The notes: generated by a model not told the origin, from the sequence alone. A stretch of 64,000 bases of DNA from Nocardia pneumoniae NBRC 100136 (GCF_000308755.1 NZ_BAGF01000081.1:45539-109538), one strand, 5' to 3'; shown: positions 23,198 through 31,301, counted from the first letter of the stretch. Translations and numbers: made by a program.

Positions 23198-24661
23198 TCA
23201 GACCTTGTGCGGCTCGCTGGCGCGCAGCATGTCCTCGCGTTCGACGACCTTGACGCGTTCGCGGCCTTCGGGTTCGCCGAGGGAGCGTTCGTGGGCGTCG
23301 AGGCGGTACCAACCGGCCCAGGTGGTGTACGGGATGCCCTTGCCTTCCAGGAACTCGGTGACGGCCTCCGGGTCGGGCCGCTCGGCCGGGGTGAAGCCGG
23401 GGGCGTCGTCGAGCAGGCAGGCGATGGTCTCGTTGGCGTCGCCCTTGGTGTGGCCGATCAGGCCGACCGGGCCGCGCTTGATCCAGCCGGTCACGTAGGT
23501 GGCGGGCATGTAGCGGTCGGCGCCGTCGGCGTTCTCGTCGATGATCACCCGGCCCGCTTCGTTGGGCACGGTGCCCGCCTGGTCGTCGAAGGGCAAGCTG
23601 CTGATGTTCTGCGACAGGTAGCCGACGGCGCGGTACACCGCCTGCACCTCCCAGTCCTTGAACACGCCGGTGCCCTTGACGTTGCCGGTGCCGTCGAGCT
23701 GGGTGCGTTCGGTGCGCAGCCCGACGACCTTGCCGTTCTCGCCGAGCACCTCGGCGGGGGACTCGAAGAAGTGCAGGAACAGCTTGTGCGGCCGGTTACC
23801 CGGATCGCGGATGGCCCACTGCTCGAGGGTGTTGGCGACCATGTCGACCTGCTTGGAATGCCGGCGCGCGGCTTCGGAGCCCTCGTCGTAGTCGATGTCC
23901 TCGGGGTCGACGATGACCTCGATGGTCGGGGAGTGGTCGAGTTCGCGCAGTTCCAGCGGCGTGAACTTGGCCTGGGCGGGACCGCGGCGACCGAAGACGT
24001 GCACCTCGACGGCCTTGTTGGCCTTCAACCCCTGGTAGACGTTCGGCGGGATCTCCGTCGGCAGCAGTTCGTCGCCGGTCTTGGCCAGCACGCGGGCCAC
24101 GTCCAGGGCGACGTTGCCGACGCCGAGCACGGCGACCTTCTCCGCGTCCAGCGGCCAGGTGCGCGGCACGTCGGGGTGGCCGTCGTACCAGGACACGAAG
24201 TCCGCGGCGCCGTAGGAGCCGTCGAGGTCGATGCCGGGGATGGGCAGGGCGCGGTCGGCGTTGGCGCCGGTGGAGAAGATCACCGCGTCGTAGAAGGCGC
24301 GCAGGTCATCGAGGGTGATGTCGGTGCCGTAGTCGATGTTGCCCAGCAGCCGCACCTGCGGCTTGTCCAGCACCTTGTGCAGGGCGGTGATGATGCCCTT
24401 GATCCGCGGATGGTCGGGCGCGACACCGTAGCGGATCAGCCCGAACGGCGCGGGCATCCGCTCGAACAGGTCGATACTCACCTCGACATCGGACTTCATC
24501 AACGCGTCCGCGGCGTAGATACCGGCCGGTCCGGCGCCCACGATCGCGATGCGGAGCGGGCGGGTCTTCGCGGTGTGCGCGTCAAGCCCGGAGGAGGAAG
24601 CCTGCGTAACCACGGAGGGCTCGCGAACACCGCCATCCGATACTGCACTCTGTTCGGTCAT
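23198..24661 (-). CDS. fprA: NADPH:ferredoxin reductase FprA (adrenodoxin-reductase type)
   Basis: FAD enzyme of 487 residues moving electrons between NADPH and ferredoxins, as for cytochrome P450s. The FAD motif is IAIVGAGPAGIYAADAL near residue 38; FERMPAPFGLIRYGVAPDHP is typical of the adrenodoxin-reductase family; the NADP site is AVLGVGNVALDVARVL; and the C-terminal GWIKRGPVGLIGHTKGDANET binds FAD. The N-terminus is about 30 residues longer than in M. tuberculosis FprA (456 residues, from memory). An IdeR-type iron box lies 46 bases upstream of the ATG, suggesting iron-dependent repression. Confidence 0.95.
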   Translation of the reverse strand: MTEQSAVSDGGVREPSVVTQASSSGLDAHTAKTRPLRIAIVGAGPAGIYAADALMKSDVEVSIDLFERMPAPFGLIRYGVAPDHPRIKGIITALHKVLDKPQVRLLGNIDYGTDITLDDLRAFYDAVIFSTGANADRALPIPGIDLDGSYGAADFVSWYDGHPDVPRTWPLDAEKVAVLGVGNVALDVARVLAKTGDELLPTEIPPNVYQGLKANKAVEVHVFGRRGPAQAKFTPLELRELDHSPTIEVIVDPEDIDYDEGSEAARRHSKQVDMVANTLEQWAIRDPGNRPHKLFLHFFESPAEVLGENGKVVGLRTERTQLDGTGNVKGTGVFKDWEVQAVYRAVGYLSQNISSLPFDDQAGTVPNEAGRVIIDENADGADRYMPATYVTGWIKRGPVGLIGHTKGDANETIACLLDDAPGFTPAERPDPEAVTEFLEGKGIPYTTWAGWYRLDAHERSLGEPEGRERVKVVEREDMLRASEPHKV

Positions 24662-24706
24662 CTCTTACGCGCACCCTTATGGTCGAAACAATTAATGACG
24701 TCTGGC

Positions 24707-24725
24707 TTAGCTTAGGCTAAGTTGA
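24707..24725 (-). promoter_or_regulatory. IdeR/DtxR-type iron box upstream of fprA
   Basis: The 19 bases TTAGCTTAGGCTAAGTTGA match the mycobacterial IdeR consensus TTAGGTTAGGCTAACCTAA at 15 of 19 positions, including the intact core TTAGGCTAA. It lies 46 bases upstream of the fprA ATG, where a promoter would be. IdeR with Fe(II) represses such genes. The next gene on the plus strand starts 315 bases away, so fprA is the likely target. Confidence 0.85.
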
Positions 24726-25039
24726 CGCACCGGCTCGGTCGCACCCCGTCCGGTGCGGACGCCGGCGTTGCCGGCTCGTGGCTGCACGGTGCTCCGTTCG
24801 CCGCGGCGATGAGCTGCCGATTCGCTATGACAGCAGGCTGCCGTCCCGCGATTCTATCGGGAACGTCGATGCCGCCAGGATCCGGTGCGTGAACTCGGTG
24901 GATGCCATCGAACATCACAATGGGCGCGTACCCGTTCCCGCGGGGCCTATAGCGGCCCCCGGTCAGCCGACGGACGCCGCCACCGCATTCGTCCGGGGCC
25001 GAGCGCTCGATACCCGCGCCGACCAGGGATCATCGAGCC
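24726..25039. other. intergenic region with hairpins, no gene recognised
   Basis: Between the fprA iron box and the membrane-protein gene I see no convincing reading frame. Two hairpins are present: 24726-24757 (8-base arms CGCACCGG and CCGGTGCG, 16-base loop), directly behind the iron box, and 24942-24959 (GGGGCC, loop TATAGC, GGCCCC) about 80 bases before the ATG at 25040. The latter might act as an mRNA leader structure. Confidence 0.5.
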
Positions 25040-25489
25040 ATGACCGAGCAGCAGCCGACCGCGGGCGAGGACGACATCATCCGGGTCGATCAGACCGACA
25101 AGCGCTCCATGGTCCCGTTCATCGCGGCCGCGGTGGTCGCGGTGATCGTGCTCATCGCGATCGTGCTCGGCGGGCTGTTGTCGCCCGCTGAGAAAAATGT
25201 CACAGACGCCGACCGCATCGCCGCGGCCATCCGCAACTTCGTCGACGGCGCCAACCGCACCGGCACCGTGCCCGCGCCCGGCACCGGATGCGAGGGCTTC
25301 GACGCCGCCCGTTCACCACTGGCCGGGCAGTCCGGCGCCGGAAAGTCCGTCGAGCTCAGGAAAATCGACGACGCGATGGTGGACGGCGACAAGGGCAAGG
25401 CGACCGTGACCACGAAGGCGGACGGCACGGAGACGACCAAGACCTGGAATCTGACCAGATCCGGCGGCAAGTGGCTGGTCTGCACCTGA
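25040..25489 (+). CDS. conserved single-pass membrane protein
   Basis: Protein of 149 residues: a short cytoplasmic N-terminus rich in acidic residues, one membrane span near residues 28-48 (FIAAAVVAVIVLIAIVLGGLL), then an extracytoplasmic domain ending GGKWLVCT. Two cysteines (GTGCEGF and WLVCT) could form a disulfide. The outer domain resembles the DUF4878/lumazine-like module also seen at the C-terminus of the 808-residue protein at 44009 (KVCDPP). No function is known to me. Confidence 0.75.
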   Translation: MTEQQPTAGEDDIIRVDQTDKRSMVPFIAAAVVAVIVLIAIVLGGLLSPAEKNVTDADRIAAAIRNFVDGANRTGTVPAPGTGCEGFDAARSPLAGQSGAGKSVELRKIDDAMVDGDKGKATVTTKADGTETTKTWNLTRSGGKWLVCT

Positions 25490-25514
25490 GCGTTCCCGCA
25501 GTGTGAACCACCGT

Positions 25515-25544
25515 TTGACACGGTGACCCGGGTCGGTGCAATCT
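25515..25544 (+). promoter_or_regulatory. promoter of the rhodanese-metZ operon
   Basis: A consensus-like TTGACA (25515-25520) is followed after 18 bases by CAATCT (25539-25544). Transcription would begin close to 25551, which is the 5' edge of the SAM-IV aptamer. This fits a promoter dedicated to the riboswitch-controlled transcript. Confidence 0.65.
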
Positions 25545-25549
25545 CAGTC

Positions 25550-25660
25550 GGAGGTCATGAGAACCAGTGTCAAGCCCCGGCATTGCTGGTCGGCAACCCT
25601 CCTCCGCGGTGGGGTGCTCCGGGTGACGACCTGGCCGCGCTCCGATCCCGGGCGCGGCAA
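25550..25660 (+). ncRNA. SAM-IV riboswitch controlling rhodanese-metZ
   Basis: The leader carries the conserved SAM-IV blocks GGTCATGAG, CCAG, TCAAGCCCCGGC, GCTGG, GGCAACCCTCCTCCGCGGT, GGGGTGC and CCGGGTGA, closed by the P1 helix GGTC (25553-25556) with GACC (25628-25631). The class binds S-adenosylmethionine and is found in actinobacteria before methionine genes. Downstream, GCCGCGC (from 25634) can pair with GCGCGGC (to 25658), a likely expression-platform hairpin just before the AGGAGG of the rhodanese gene. High SAM should lower expression of metZ. Confidence 0.9.
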
Positions 25661-25683
25661 GTGCGGATTCGCAGGAGGAGTAG

Positions 25684-26100
25684 ATGACTTACGCCGGTGA
25701 CATCACCCCGCAGCAGGCATGGGATCTGTTGCGCGACAACCCCGAAGCCGTTCTCGTGGACGTGCGGACGGAAGCCGAATGGAAGTTCGTCGGCGTACCC
25801 GACACGAGCTCGATCGATCGGCCGACCGTGCTGATCGAGTGGGTCGACTCCACCGGCGCGCGCAACGAGACGTTCGTCGAGCAGTTGAAGCAGGCGCTCG
25901 CCGACCACGACCCCGAGGCGCCGGTGGTGTTCCTGTGTCGCTCCGGCCAGCGTTCGATCGGCGCGGCGATCGCCGCCACATCGGCGGGTTACCGCACCTC
26001 GTACAACGTGCTCGAAGGTTTCGAAGGTCCGCTCGACGAGTTCGGCCACCGCGGCGGCTCCGGCTGGCGTGCCCTCGGGCTGCCCTGGCGGCAGTCATGA
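25684..26100 (+). CDS. rhodanese-like sulfurtransferase
   Basis: Single-domain rhodanese of 138 residues. The active-site loop VVFLCRSGQRS contains the persulfide-forming Cys; AVLVDVRTEAEW is the N-terminal CH2A-like motif and YNVLEGFEGPLDEFGHRG the C-terminal part. It is first in the SAM-IV-controlled operon with metZ, mirroring the M. tuberculosis Rv0390-metZ pair. It may deliver or scavenge sulfide for homocysteine synthesis; this is inferred from context. The ATG at 25684 has AGGAGGAG just upstream. Confidence 0.9.
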   Translation: MTYAGDITPQQAWDLLRDNPEAVLVDVRTEAEWKFVGVPDTSSIDRPTVLIEWVDSTGARNETFVEQLKQALADHDPEAPVVFLCRSGQRSIGAAIAATSAGYRTSYNVLEGFEGPLDEFGHRGGSGWRALGLPWRQS

Positions 26101-26146
26101 GCGGGGCTCCGGCCTGCCCTCGGGGCTTTGTCGATGGGCGGCAGTC

Positions 26147-27361
26147 GTGATCACCGGCGGCGCGTTCGACAAGCCCCTGCCCGATGGCGTCGGTCCCGCG
26201 ACGCTCGGTGTGCGGGGCGGCCTGCGGCGCTCCGGTTTCGAGGAGACCGCCGAGGCGCTCTATCTGACCTCCGGCTTCGTCTACGAGAGCGCGGAAGCCG
26301 CCGAGGCCGCGTTCACCGGCGAGGTCGAGCACTTCGTCTACTCCCGCTACGGCAACCCGACGGTCGCCATGTTCGAGGAGCGGATGCGGCTGATCGACGG
26401 CGCCGAAGCGTGCTTCGCCACCGCGAGCGGCATGTCGGCCGTGTTCACCGCGCTGGGAGCGCTGCTCGGCGCCGGTGACCGGCTGGTCGCCGCGCGCAGC
26501 CTGTTCGGCTCCTGCTTCGTGGTGTGCAACGAGATCCTGCCGCGTTGGGGCGTGGAGACCGTCTTCGTGGACGGCGAAGATCTCGACCAGTGGGAGCAGG
26601 CGCTGTCGGTGCCGACCGGCGCGGTGTTCTTCGAGACGCCCGCCAACCCGATGCAGACGCTGGTGGACGTGCGCCGGGTGGCCGAGCTCGCGCATGCCGC
26701 GGGCGCGAAAGTGGTGTTGGACAACGTCTTCGCCACACCCCTGCTGCAACGCGGCTTCGAGCTCGGCGCCGACGTGGTGGTCTACTCCGGCACCAAGCAC
26801 ATCGACGGGCAGGGCCGGGTGCTCGGCGGCGCGATTCTCGGCGGGAAGGACTACATCGACGGCCCGGTGAAAACCCTGATGCGCCATACCGGTCCGGCGC
26901 TGAGCCCGTTCAACGCCTGGACCCTGCTGAAGGGGCTGGAGACGATGCCGCTGCGGGTGCGCCATTCGGCCGACTCCGCACTGCGGATCGCCCGATTCCT
27001 GGAGGGCAACAAGGCGGTCAGCTGGGTGAAATACCCGTTCCTGGAGTCGCATCCGCAGCACGCGCTGGCGACGAGTCAGATGAGCGCGGGCGGCACCGTG
27101 GTCACCTTCGAGCTGAAGGCACCCGAGAACGAGGCCAAGAAGCGCGCTTTCGAGGTGCTGAACCGGTTGCGCGTCATCGACATCTCCAACAACCTCGGCG
27201 ACGCCAAGACCTTGATCACCCATCCGGCCACCACCACACACCGCGCCATGGGCCCCGAGGGCCGCGCCACCATCGGGCTCTCCGACGGCGTCGTCCGCGT
27301 CTCGGTGGGCCTGGAAGACGTGGAAGACCTCCTCGACGACCTCGACCGAGCCCTCTCCTGA
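26147..27361 (+). CDS. metZ: O-succinylhomoserine sulfhydrylase MetZ
   Basis: PLP enzyme of 404 residues that makes homocysteine from O-succinylhomoserine and sulfide. The PLP lysine is Lys217 in VYSGTKHIDGQG; VYSRYGNPTVAMFEERM, ATASGMSAVFTALGALLGAGDRLV, VFFETPANPMQTLVD and MRHTGPALSPFNAWTLLKGLETMPLR are family landmarks of the Cys/Met metabolism group. The GTG at 26147 lies 46 bases after the rhodanese stop; a partial duplication of GGCGGCAGTC before both stop and start marks this junction. Regulation is by the upstream SAM-IV riboswitch. Confidence 0.95.
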   Translation: MITGGAFDKPLPDGVGPATLGVRGGLRRSGFEETAEALYLTSGFVYESAEAAEAAFTGEVEHFVYSRYGNPTVAMFEERMRLIDGAEACFATASGMSAVFTALGALLGAGDRLVAARSLFGSCFVVCNEILPRWGVETVFVDGEDLDQWEQALSVPTGAVFFETPANPMQTLVDVRRVAELAHAAGAKVVLDNVFATPLLQRGFELGADVVVYSGTKHIDGQGRVLGGAILGGKDYIDGPVKTLMRHTGPALSPFNAWTLLKGLETMPLRVRHSADSALRIARFLEGNKAVSWVKYPFLESHPQHALATSQMSAGGTVVTFELKAPENEAKKRAFEVLNRLRVIDISNNLGDAKTLITHPATTTHRAMGPEGRATIGLSDGVVRVSVGLEDVEDLLDDLDRALS

Positions 27362-27379
27362 CCGGCCCGGCGAGCCGGT
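27361..27379. terminator. small hairpin after metZ
   Basis: ACCGGC (27361-27366) pairs with GCCGGT (27374-27379) across a 7-base loop, starting at the last base of the metZ TGA. It lies between convergent genes and may terminate metZ transcription. The stem is short, so support is modest. Confidence 0.4.
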
Positions 27380-27418
27380 ACGGGAGAGGCGCAGGTTACG
27401 TCGCGAGGCTTCGATGTC

Positions 27419-28222
27419 TCACAGGAACTCGGCGAGGACTTTGTTGAAGTCCTCGGGTTCCTCGGAGAACGGCACGTGCCCGCTGCCCTCGAAGCGCACC
27501 ACCTTCGCGTTCGGCAGCCGCGCGGCGATCCACGCGTCGAGCGGACCGGGGAAGATCTTGCTCTGCGCTCCGTAGATCAGCAGCGCTGGCACGGTGATCA
27601 GCGGCAGGATCGGCCGGAAGTCCGCGAAGGCCATGTCGTACCAGATGGCGCAGGCCGCCGAGGTCGGCATCTTCGTCGTCTCCGCGTACACCGCATCGAT
27701 CACCTCGTCGGACGGTTCCTCCGCGAAGCAGGCGGCGATGAACGGCTTGATCACCAACGGACGGGCGTGCCGCACCGCCTGCACGAACACCGCGAGGTCG
27801 GTCTGGCTGTATCCACCTTGGAGCGGGAAATCCCAGCCTTCCCCGTCGAGGAAACGCGGTGACTGATCGACGAATGTCACCGATCGCAGCTTCTCGCAAC
27901 CGAACTGCTCGACGTAGGCGAGAATCACCGCGGCGCCCATCGACCAGCCAACGAGTGCCACGTCGTCGAGCGCGAGATGGTCCAGCAGACTGCGGATGTC
28001 CCGTGCGTACTGCGCCAGGGTGTGACCATCGTCGGTCTTGCCGGAGGCGCCGTGCCCGCGTAGGTCGACGTTGATGACCCGATTGCCTTCGGCCAGCGCG
28101 GGCACGTTCTGCGCCCAGAAGGTGGTGTTCATCGTCCAGCCGTGAATGAGCACGACGGGACGACCGGCGCCGTGATCCTCGTAGTACATCGGCACGCCAT
28201 CCGGCAACTCCAGGTAGGGCAT
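27419..28222 (-). CDS. alpha/beta hydrolase
   Basis: Alpha/beta hydrolase of 267 residues with the oxyanion motif LIHGWTMN, the nucleophile elbow VGWSMGA (Ser) and the catalytic His in EGSGHVPFSEEP. The place after strand 7 that normally carries the Asp reads LLIYGAQSKIFPG, with Ser-Lys instead, as in some non-haem haloperoxidase relatives. The acid may come from another loop. Function is open: esterase, lactonase or perhydrolase. It is divergent from the GAF regulator, which may control it. Confidence 0.85.
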   Translation of the reverse strand: MPYLELPDGVPMYYEDHGAGRPVVLIHGWTMNTTFWAQNVPALAEGNRVINVDLRGHGASGKTDDGHTLAQYARDIRSLLDHLALDDVALVGWSMGAAVILAYVEQFGCEKLRSVTFVDQSPRFLDGEGWDFPLQGGYSQTDLAVFVQAVRHARPLVIKPFIAACFAEEPSDEVIDAVYAETTKMPTSAACAIWYDMAFADFRPILPLITVPALLIYGAQSKIFPGPLDAWIAARLPNAKVVRFEGSGHVPFSEEPEDFNKVLAEFL

Positions 28223-28298
28223 CGATAACCTCCAGCTCAGGACAAATGGTGCTCACACGATGACGTGCCGGCCGGGGCGCGGCCAAGATCGCGAGGAG

Positions 28299-28331
28299 GG
28301 GTTGCATAGACGTTGCAGCGCAAGGCAACCC
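28299..28331. promoter_or_regulatory. nested inverted repeats in the divergent hydrolase/GAF-regulator promoter region
   Basis: GGGTTGC (28299-28305) and GCAACCC (28325-28331) form an inverted repeat; inside it TTGC (28313-28316) and GCAA (28320-28323) form a second one around AGC. The shared TTGC half-site suggests a cooperative operator in the 207-base gap between the divergent starts. The GAF regulator is the obvious candidate binder. Confidence 0.5.
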
Positions 28332-28429
28332 GTTGTCAGAGCGACGGCGACGTGCCTAGTCTGGTCCGAACGCCATGACCGCTCGGCGCGGCGAGCACCG
28401 GCCGGAATACCACGAGGCAAACGCATTTG

Positions 28430-29683
28430 GTGACCAGGCAGACGCACGTGATGCGTGCCGACGTGCGCGCCTCCTGGGATCGCGCGCAACGTCGCGGCCT
28501 GCATCCGGACCGCCATCTCCCCGAGGTCGGTCTGACCGGGGACGAGGTCAGGACCTGGCGCAGGGACCATCGGATGGCCTCGGTGTGGCCTGTGCTGTTC
28601 GCGAGTCTGGAGAGCGCCGCGTCCGAGCCGGGCCACGTGCTGTTCGGCGGCGACGCGGACGGCCATCTGCTGTGGGTGCAGGGCGATGCCGCGGCCAGAA
28701 AGGTGGCCGAGCGGGCCAACCTCGTCCCGGGAGCACGCTGGCACGAGGCCGAGGCGGGCACCAATGGCGTCGGCACCGCCCTGGCCCTCGGGCGAGCCTT
28801 CCAAGTTCGCGGCACCGAGCACTACCTGTCGATCGCCGCGGACTTCACCTGCTCGGCGGCGCCGATCCGGGACCCGGTCAGCGGCGCTGTGATCGGCGTC
28901 GTCGACGTCACCTGCAAGCTGCGCAACACGAGTCCGCTCGCGCTGCCGCTGGTCACGACGGCGGCGCGGCTCGCCGAGGCGCATCTGCGTGACCTCGCGC
29001 GGCAGCGCGATGCCGAGATCCGGACCCGTTATCTGGATCGGGTCCTCAGCCGCGTCGGCGGCCACTGCGCTCTGCTGTCGCCCGAGGGCAGGCTGTTGCA
29101 TGCGGCTCCATCGGGGTGGCTGCCCGCGATCTGGCCCGCGCCGCTGCTCGAGGGCGAAACCGAACTACCCGATGGGCGGCGGGTGGTGATCGAGCGACTC
29201 GCGCCGGGTGGGCCGTTCTCCGTCCACGCTCTGCCCACGAGGTATTCCGGCGAGCAAGCTCCTCGAGTCAGCGCGCTGGGCCGTGACCGCGCCGTCCTGT
29301 GGATGGACGGGCTGGTGCACGAGCTCAGTCTCCGGCACAGCGAGCTGATGGTGCTCCTGCTCGCCAACCCGAATGGACTGTCCGCCGCGAGATTGGCCGA
29401 AGAACTGTACGGAAACGACGGAAAAGCCGTGACGGTACGCGCGGAGCTTGCCCGGCTTCGACGAATCATCGGATATCGCCTCTCCTCGGACCCGTACCGG
29501 CTCGACAGCCGCATTCGCGCCGATTTCCGGCAATTGGAATCGGATGTCGCGAAGGGCGTCGTCGGCGATCTGCGGGGCAGGTATCCGGGCCCCTTGCTGC
29601 CGGTGTCCGATGCGCCCGGGGTGCGGCGGATACGCGAGCGACTGCACCGCCGATTGGCGTCCGCTCCCCCGTCGAGCCAGTAG
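28430..29683 (+). CDS. AcoR-like GAF-domain transcriptional regulator without sigma-54 domain
   Basis: Regulator of 417 residues. The N-terminal half matches the sensory part of AcoR-type activators: RASWDRAQRRGLHPDRHLPEV, then a GAF domain with EAGTNGVGTALALGRAFQVRGTEHYL and FTCSAAPIRDPVSGAVIGVVDVT. The AAA+ sigma-54 domain and FIS helix-turn-helix of classical AcoR are absent. The C-terminal third contains HELSLRHSELMVLLLANPNGLSAARLAEELYGNDGKAVTVRAELARLRRIIG, which looks like a winged helix. Starts at TTG 28427, GTG 28430 or ATG 28451 are all possible. Related genes regulate alcohol or aldehyde catabolism in Nocardiaceae. Confidence 0.82.
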   Translation: MTRQTHVMRADVRASWDRAQRRGLHPDRHLPEVGLTGDEVRTWRRDHRMASVWPVLFASLESAASEPGHVLFGGDADGHLLWVQGDAAARKVAERANLVPGARWHEAEAGTNGVGTALALGRAFQVRGTEHYLSIAADFTCSAAPIRDPVSGAVIGVVDVTCKLRNTSPLALPLVTTAARLAEAHLRDLARQRDAEIRTRYLDRVLSRVGGHCALLSPEGRLLHAAPSGWLPAIWPAPLLEGETELPDGRRVVIERLAPGGPFSVHALPTRYSGEQAPRVSALGRDRAVLWMDGLVHELSLRHSELMVLLLANPNGLSAARLAEELYGNDGKAVTVRAELARLRRIIGYRLSSDPYRLDSRIRADFRQLESDVAKGVVGDLRGRYPGPLLPVSDAPGVRRIRERLHRRLASAPPSSQ

Positions 29684-29805
29684 TCGATCCTGCCATTCCC
29701 AGGGATGAGGACCCGAGCCGCTATGGCGCAGGGCCACAATTCATCTCGGCACCAGTGCTGGGCGGGAGACGTGTCGAATGGGGCTCTGGGCAGGCGGAGG
29801 TGGTC

Positions 29806-31257
29806 ATGACTAGCGGGGAGGTGGCGCAGCTCGCGGACAGCGAAGCGTTGGACGCGAGCGGCCACGCCGAGAACGAGCCGGGCGCGGACCGGCCCTCGAC
29901 ATCGACGGCCGACCGGAAGCAGCCCGACAATGCCGTCCAAGCGGCACGTCTTCTCGCCGACCTGGCACGGCACGCGCCGGGTGGTCCCACCGGGACGCCC
30001 GCGTCGGGCACCCGCGCACAAGCCGTTTCCACTTCGAGCACAACCGCCGCGGCACCGAGTGTGCAACCGCCGCCATCCACCGTGGCAGCGGTATCCAACG
30101 GCGCCGCATCGCCACCGCCCGGCGGTGTCGTCACGCCACCGCAGAGCACCGCGGCACCGTCCGGCACGCCCGCCGCGGCCGAGGCGCCGCCACCGTCAGG
30201 GATCGATCCGGAGATCATCGCGAGCCTCGCGCCCGCGGCCATGACGGCACTGCCGATGCTGGCGTCGGCGCTGGCCGGGCTCGCGGGCGGTGGATCAGGG
30301 GCGGGATCAGGCGGTTCGGCACCCGCCGCCGCCGAACCCAGCGCCGCCGCGCTGTCGCCGGAAGCACAAGAGGCATTGGACGCCTTGGAAACCCTGGCGG
30401 CCCTGTACGGCACCGACGGCACCGCGTCGGGCACTGGCAATCTGGGCTCCCGTCCGGGGGAAATCGGCGGATCAGGCGCGACAGCGACCGCGGTCAGGGC
30501 GCGGGCGCTGTTCCAGAAGAACGCGGCGAGAGCGTTCAACACGCTCGACAACGAACTCGCGCGCTACGTCTCCGGCCTTGCCGGGTCGAACAAAGCCGAC
30601 CGGAAAGCGGTGATCCGGTTGGTGCGCGACGTCAATGTTCAACTGGCCGAACTCGGTCCCGCCGCCTACACCAAAGAAGGCCAGCGGAAAGCGCACCAGA
30701 TACTCAGGGAAGCATTGCGGAAGGCGCAAACCATCGTCCGCGGCGGTCAGGCCAACGCGACCGAAACCGCCGCGGCGGTCGATCGGCTCACCGCCCAATA
30801 CCTCAATGCCCTTGCCGGAAAACAATCGCAGCTGGGCAGCGCGTTGCCGGGTAGTGGCCGACCCCGATCGCCCCTCGATCCGGGGAGATACCGAATCAGC
30901 TCGCACTTCGGCCCCCGTGGCGGCAAGCATCACGGCGGACTCGATATGGCCGCTCCCGCGGGCACGCCCATCTACGCCGCCACCGGTGGCACGGTCGTCA
31001 AGGCGGGCAACTACGGCGACGGCTACGGCTACCAGGTGCGCGTCCGGTCCGCCGACGGCACCGAGACCATCTACGCCCACCAGACGCCAGGCAGCATCCG
31101 GGTCAAGGCAGGCGATCGAATCCCCGCGGGCACCGTGATCGGGGCCGTCGGGTCCACCGGCAACTCCACCGGCCCGCACCTGCACTACGAGGTGCGGCGT
31201 AACGGCCGCTCCATCGAGCCCATCGCCTACCTGGCGTCGCAGGGCGTTCGAGTGTGA
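29806..31257 (+). CDS. M23-family peptidoglycan endopeptidase without signal peptide
   Basis: Protein of 483 residues. The C-terminal 110 residues are an M23 (lysostaphin-like) zinc endopeptidase domain: SSHFGPRGGKHHGGLDMAAPAGTPIYAATGG and TGPHLHYEVRRNG carry the HxxxD and HxH metal ligands. A long low-complexity Pro/Ala/Ser/Gly region (about residues 45-215) and a helical domain (about 230-350, ARALFQKNAARAFNTLDNELARYVSGL) come before it; the latter recalls DUF4226 of mycobacterial secreted proteins. No Sec or Tat signal is visible, so export may be by a type VII system or the protein may act intracellularly. The ATG at 29806 follows GGAGG. Confidence 0.85.
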   Translation: MTSGEVAQLADSEALDASGHAENEPGADRPSTSTADRKQPDNAVQAARLLADLARHAPGGPTGTPASGTRAQAVSTSSTTAAAPSVQPPPSTVAAVSNGAASPPPGGVVTPPQSTAAPSGTPAAAEAPPPSGIDPEIIASLAPAAMTALPMLASALAGLAGGGSGAGSGGSAPAAAEPSAAALSPEAQEALDALETLAALYGTDGTASGTGNLGSRPGEIGGSGATATAVRARALFQKNAARAFNTLDNELARYVSGLAGSNKADRKAVIRLVRDVNVQLAELGPAAYTKEGQRKAHQILREALRKAQTIVRGGQANATETAAAVDRLTAQYLNALAGKQSQLGSALPGSGRPRSPLDPGRYRISSHFGPRGGKHHGGLDMAAPAGTPIYAATGGTVVKAGNYGDGYGYQVRVRSADGTETIYAHQTPGSIRVKAGDRIPAGTVIGAVGSTGNSTGPHLHYEVRRNGRSIEPIAYLASQGVRV

Positions 31258-31301
31258 CCCGGCTCGTCGTTCCAGCGTTATTGTCATACTGTCAATACAC
31301 T

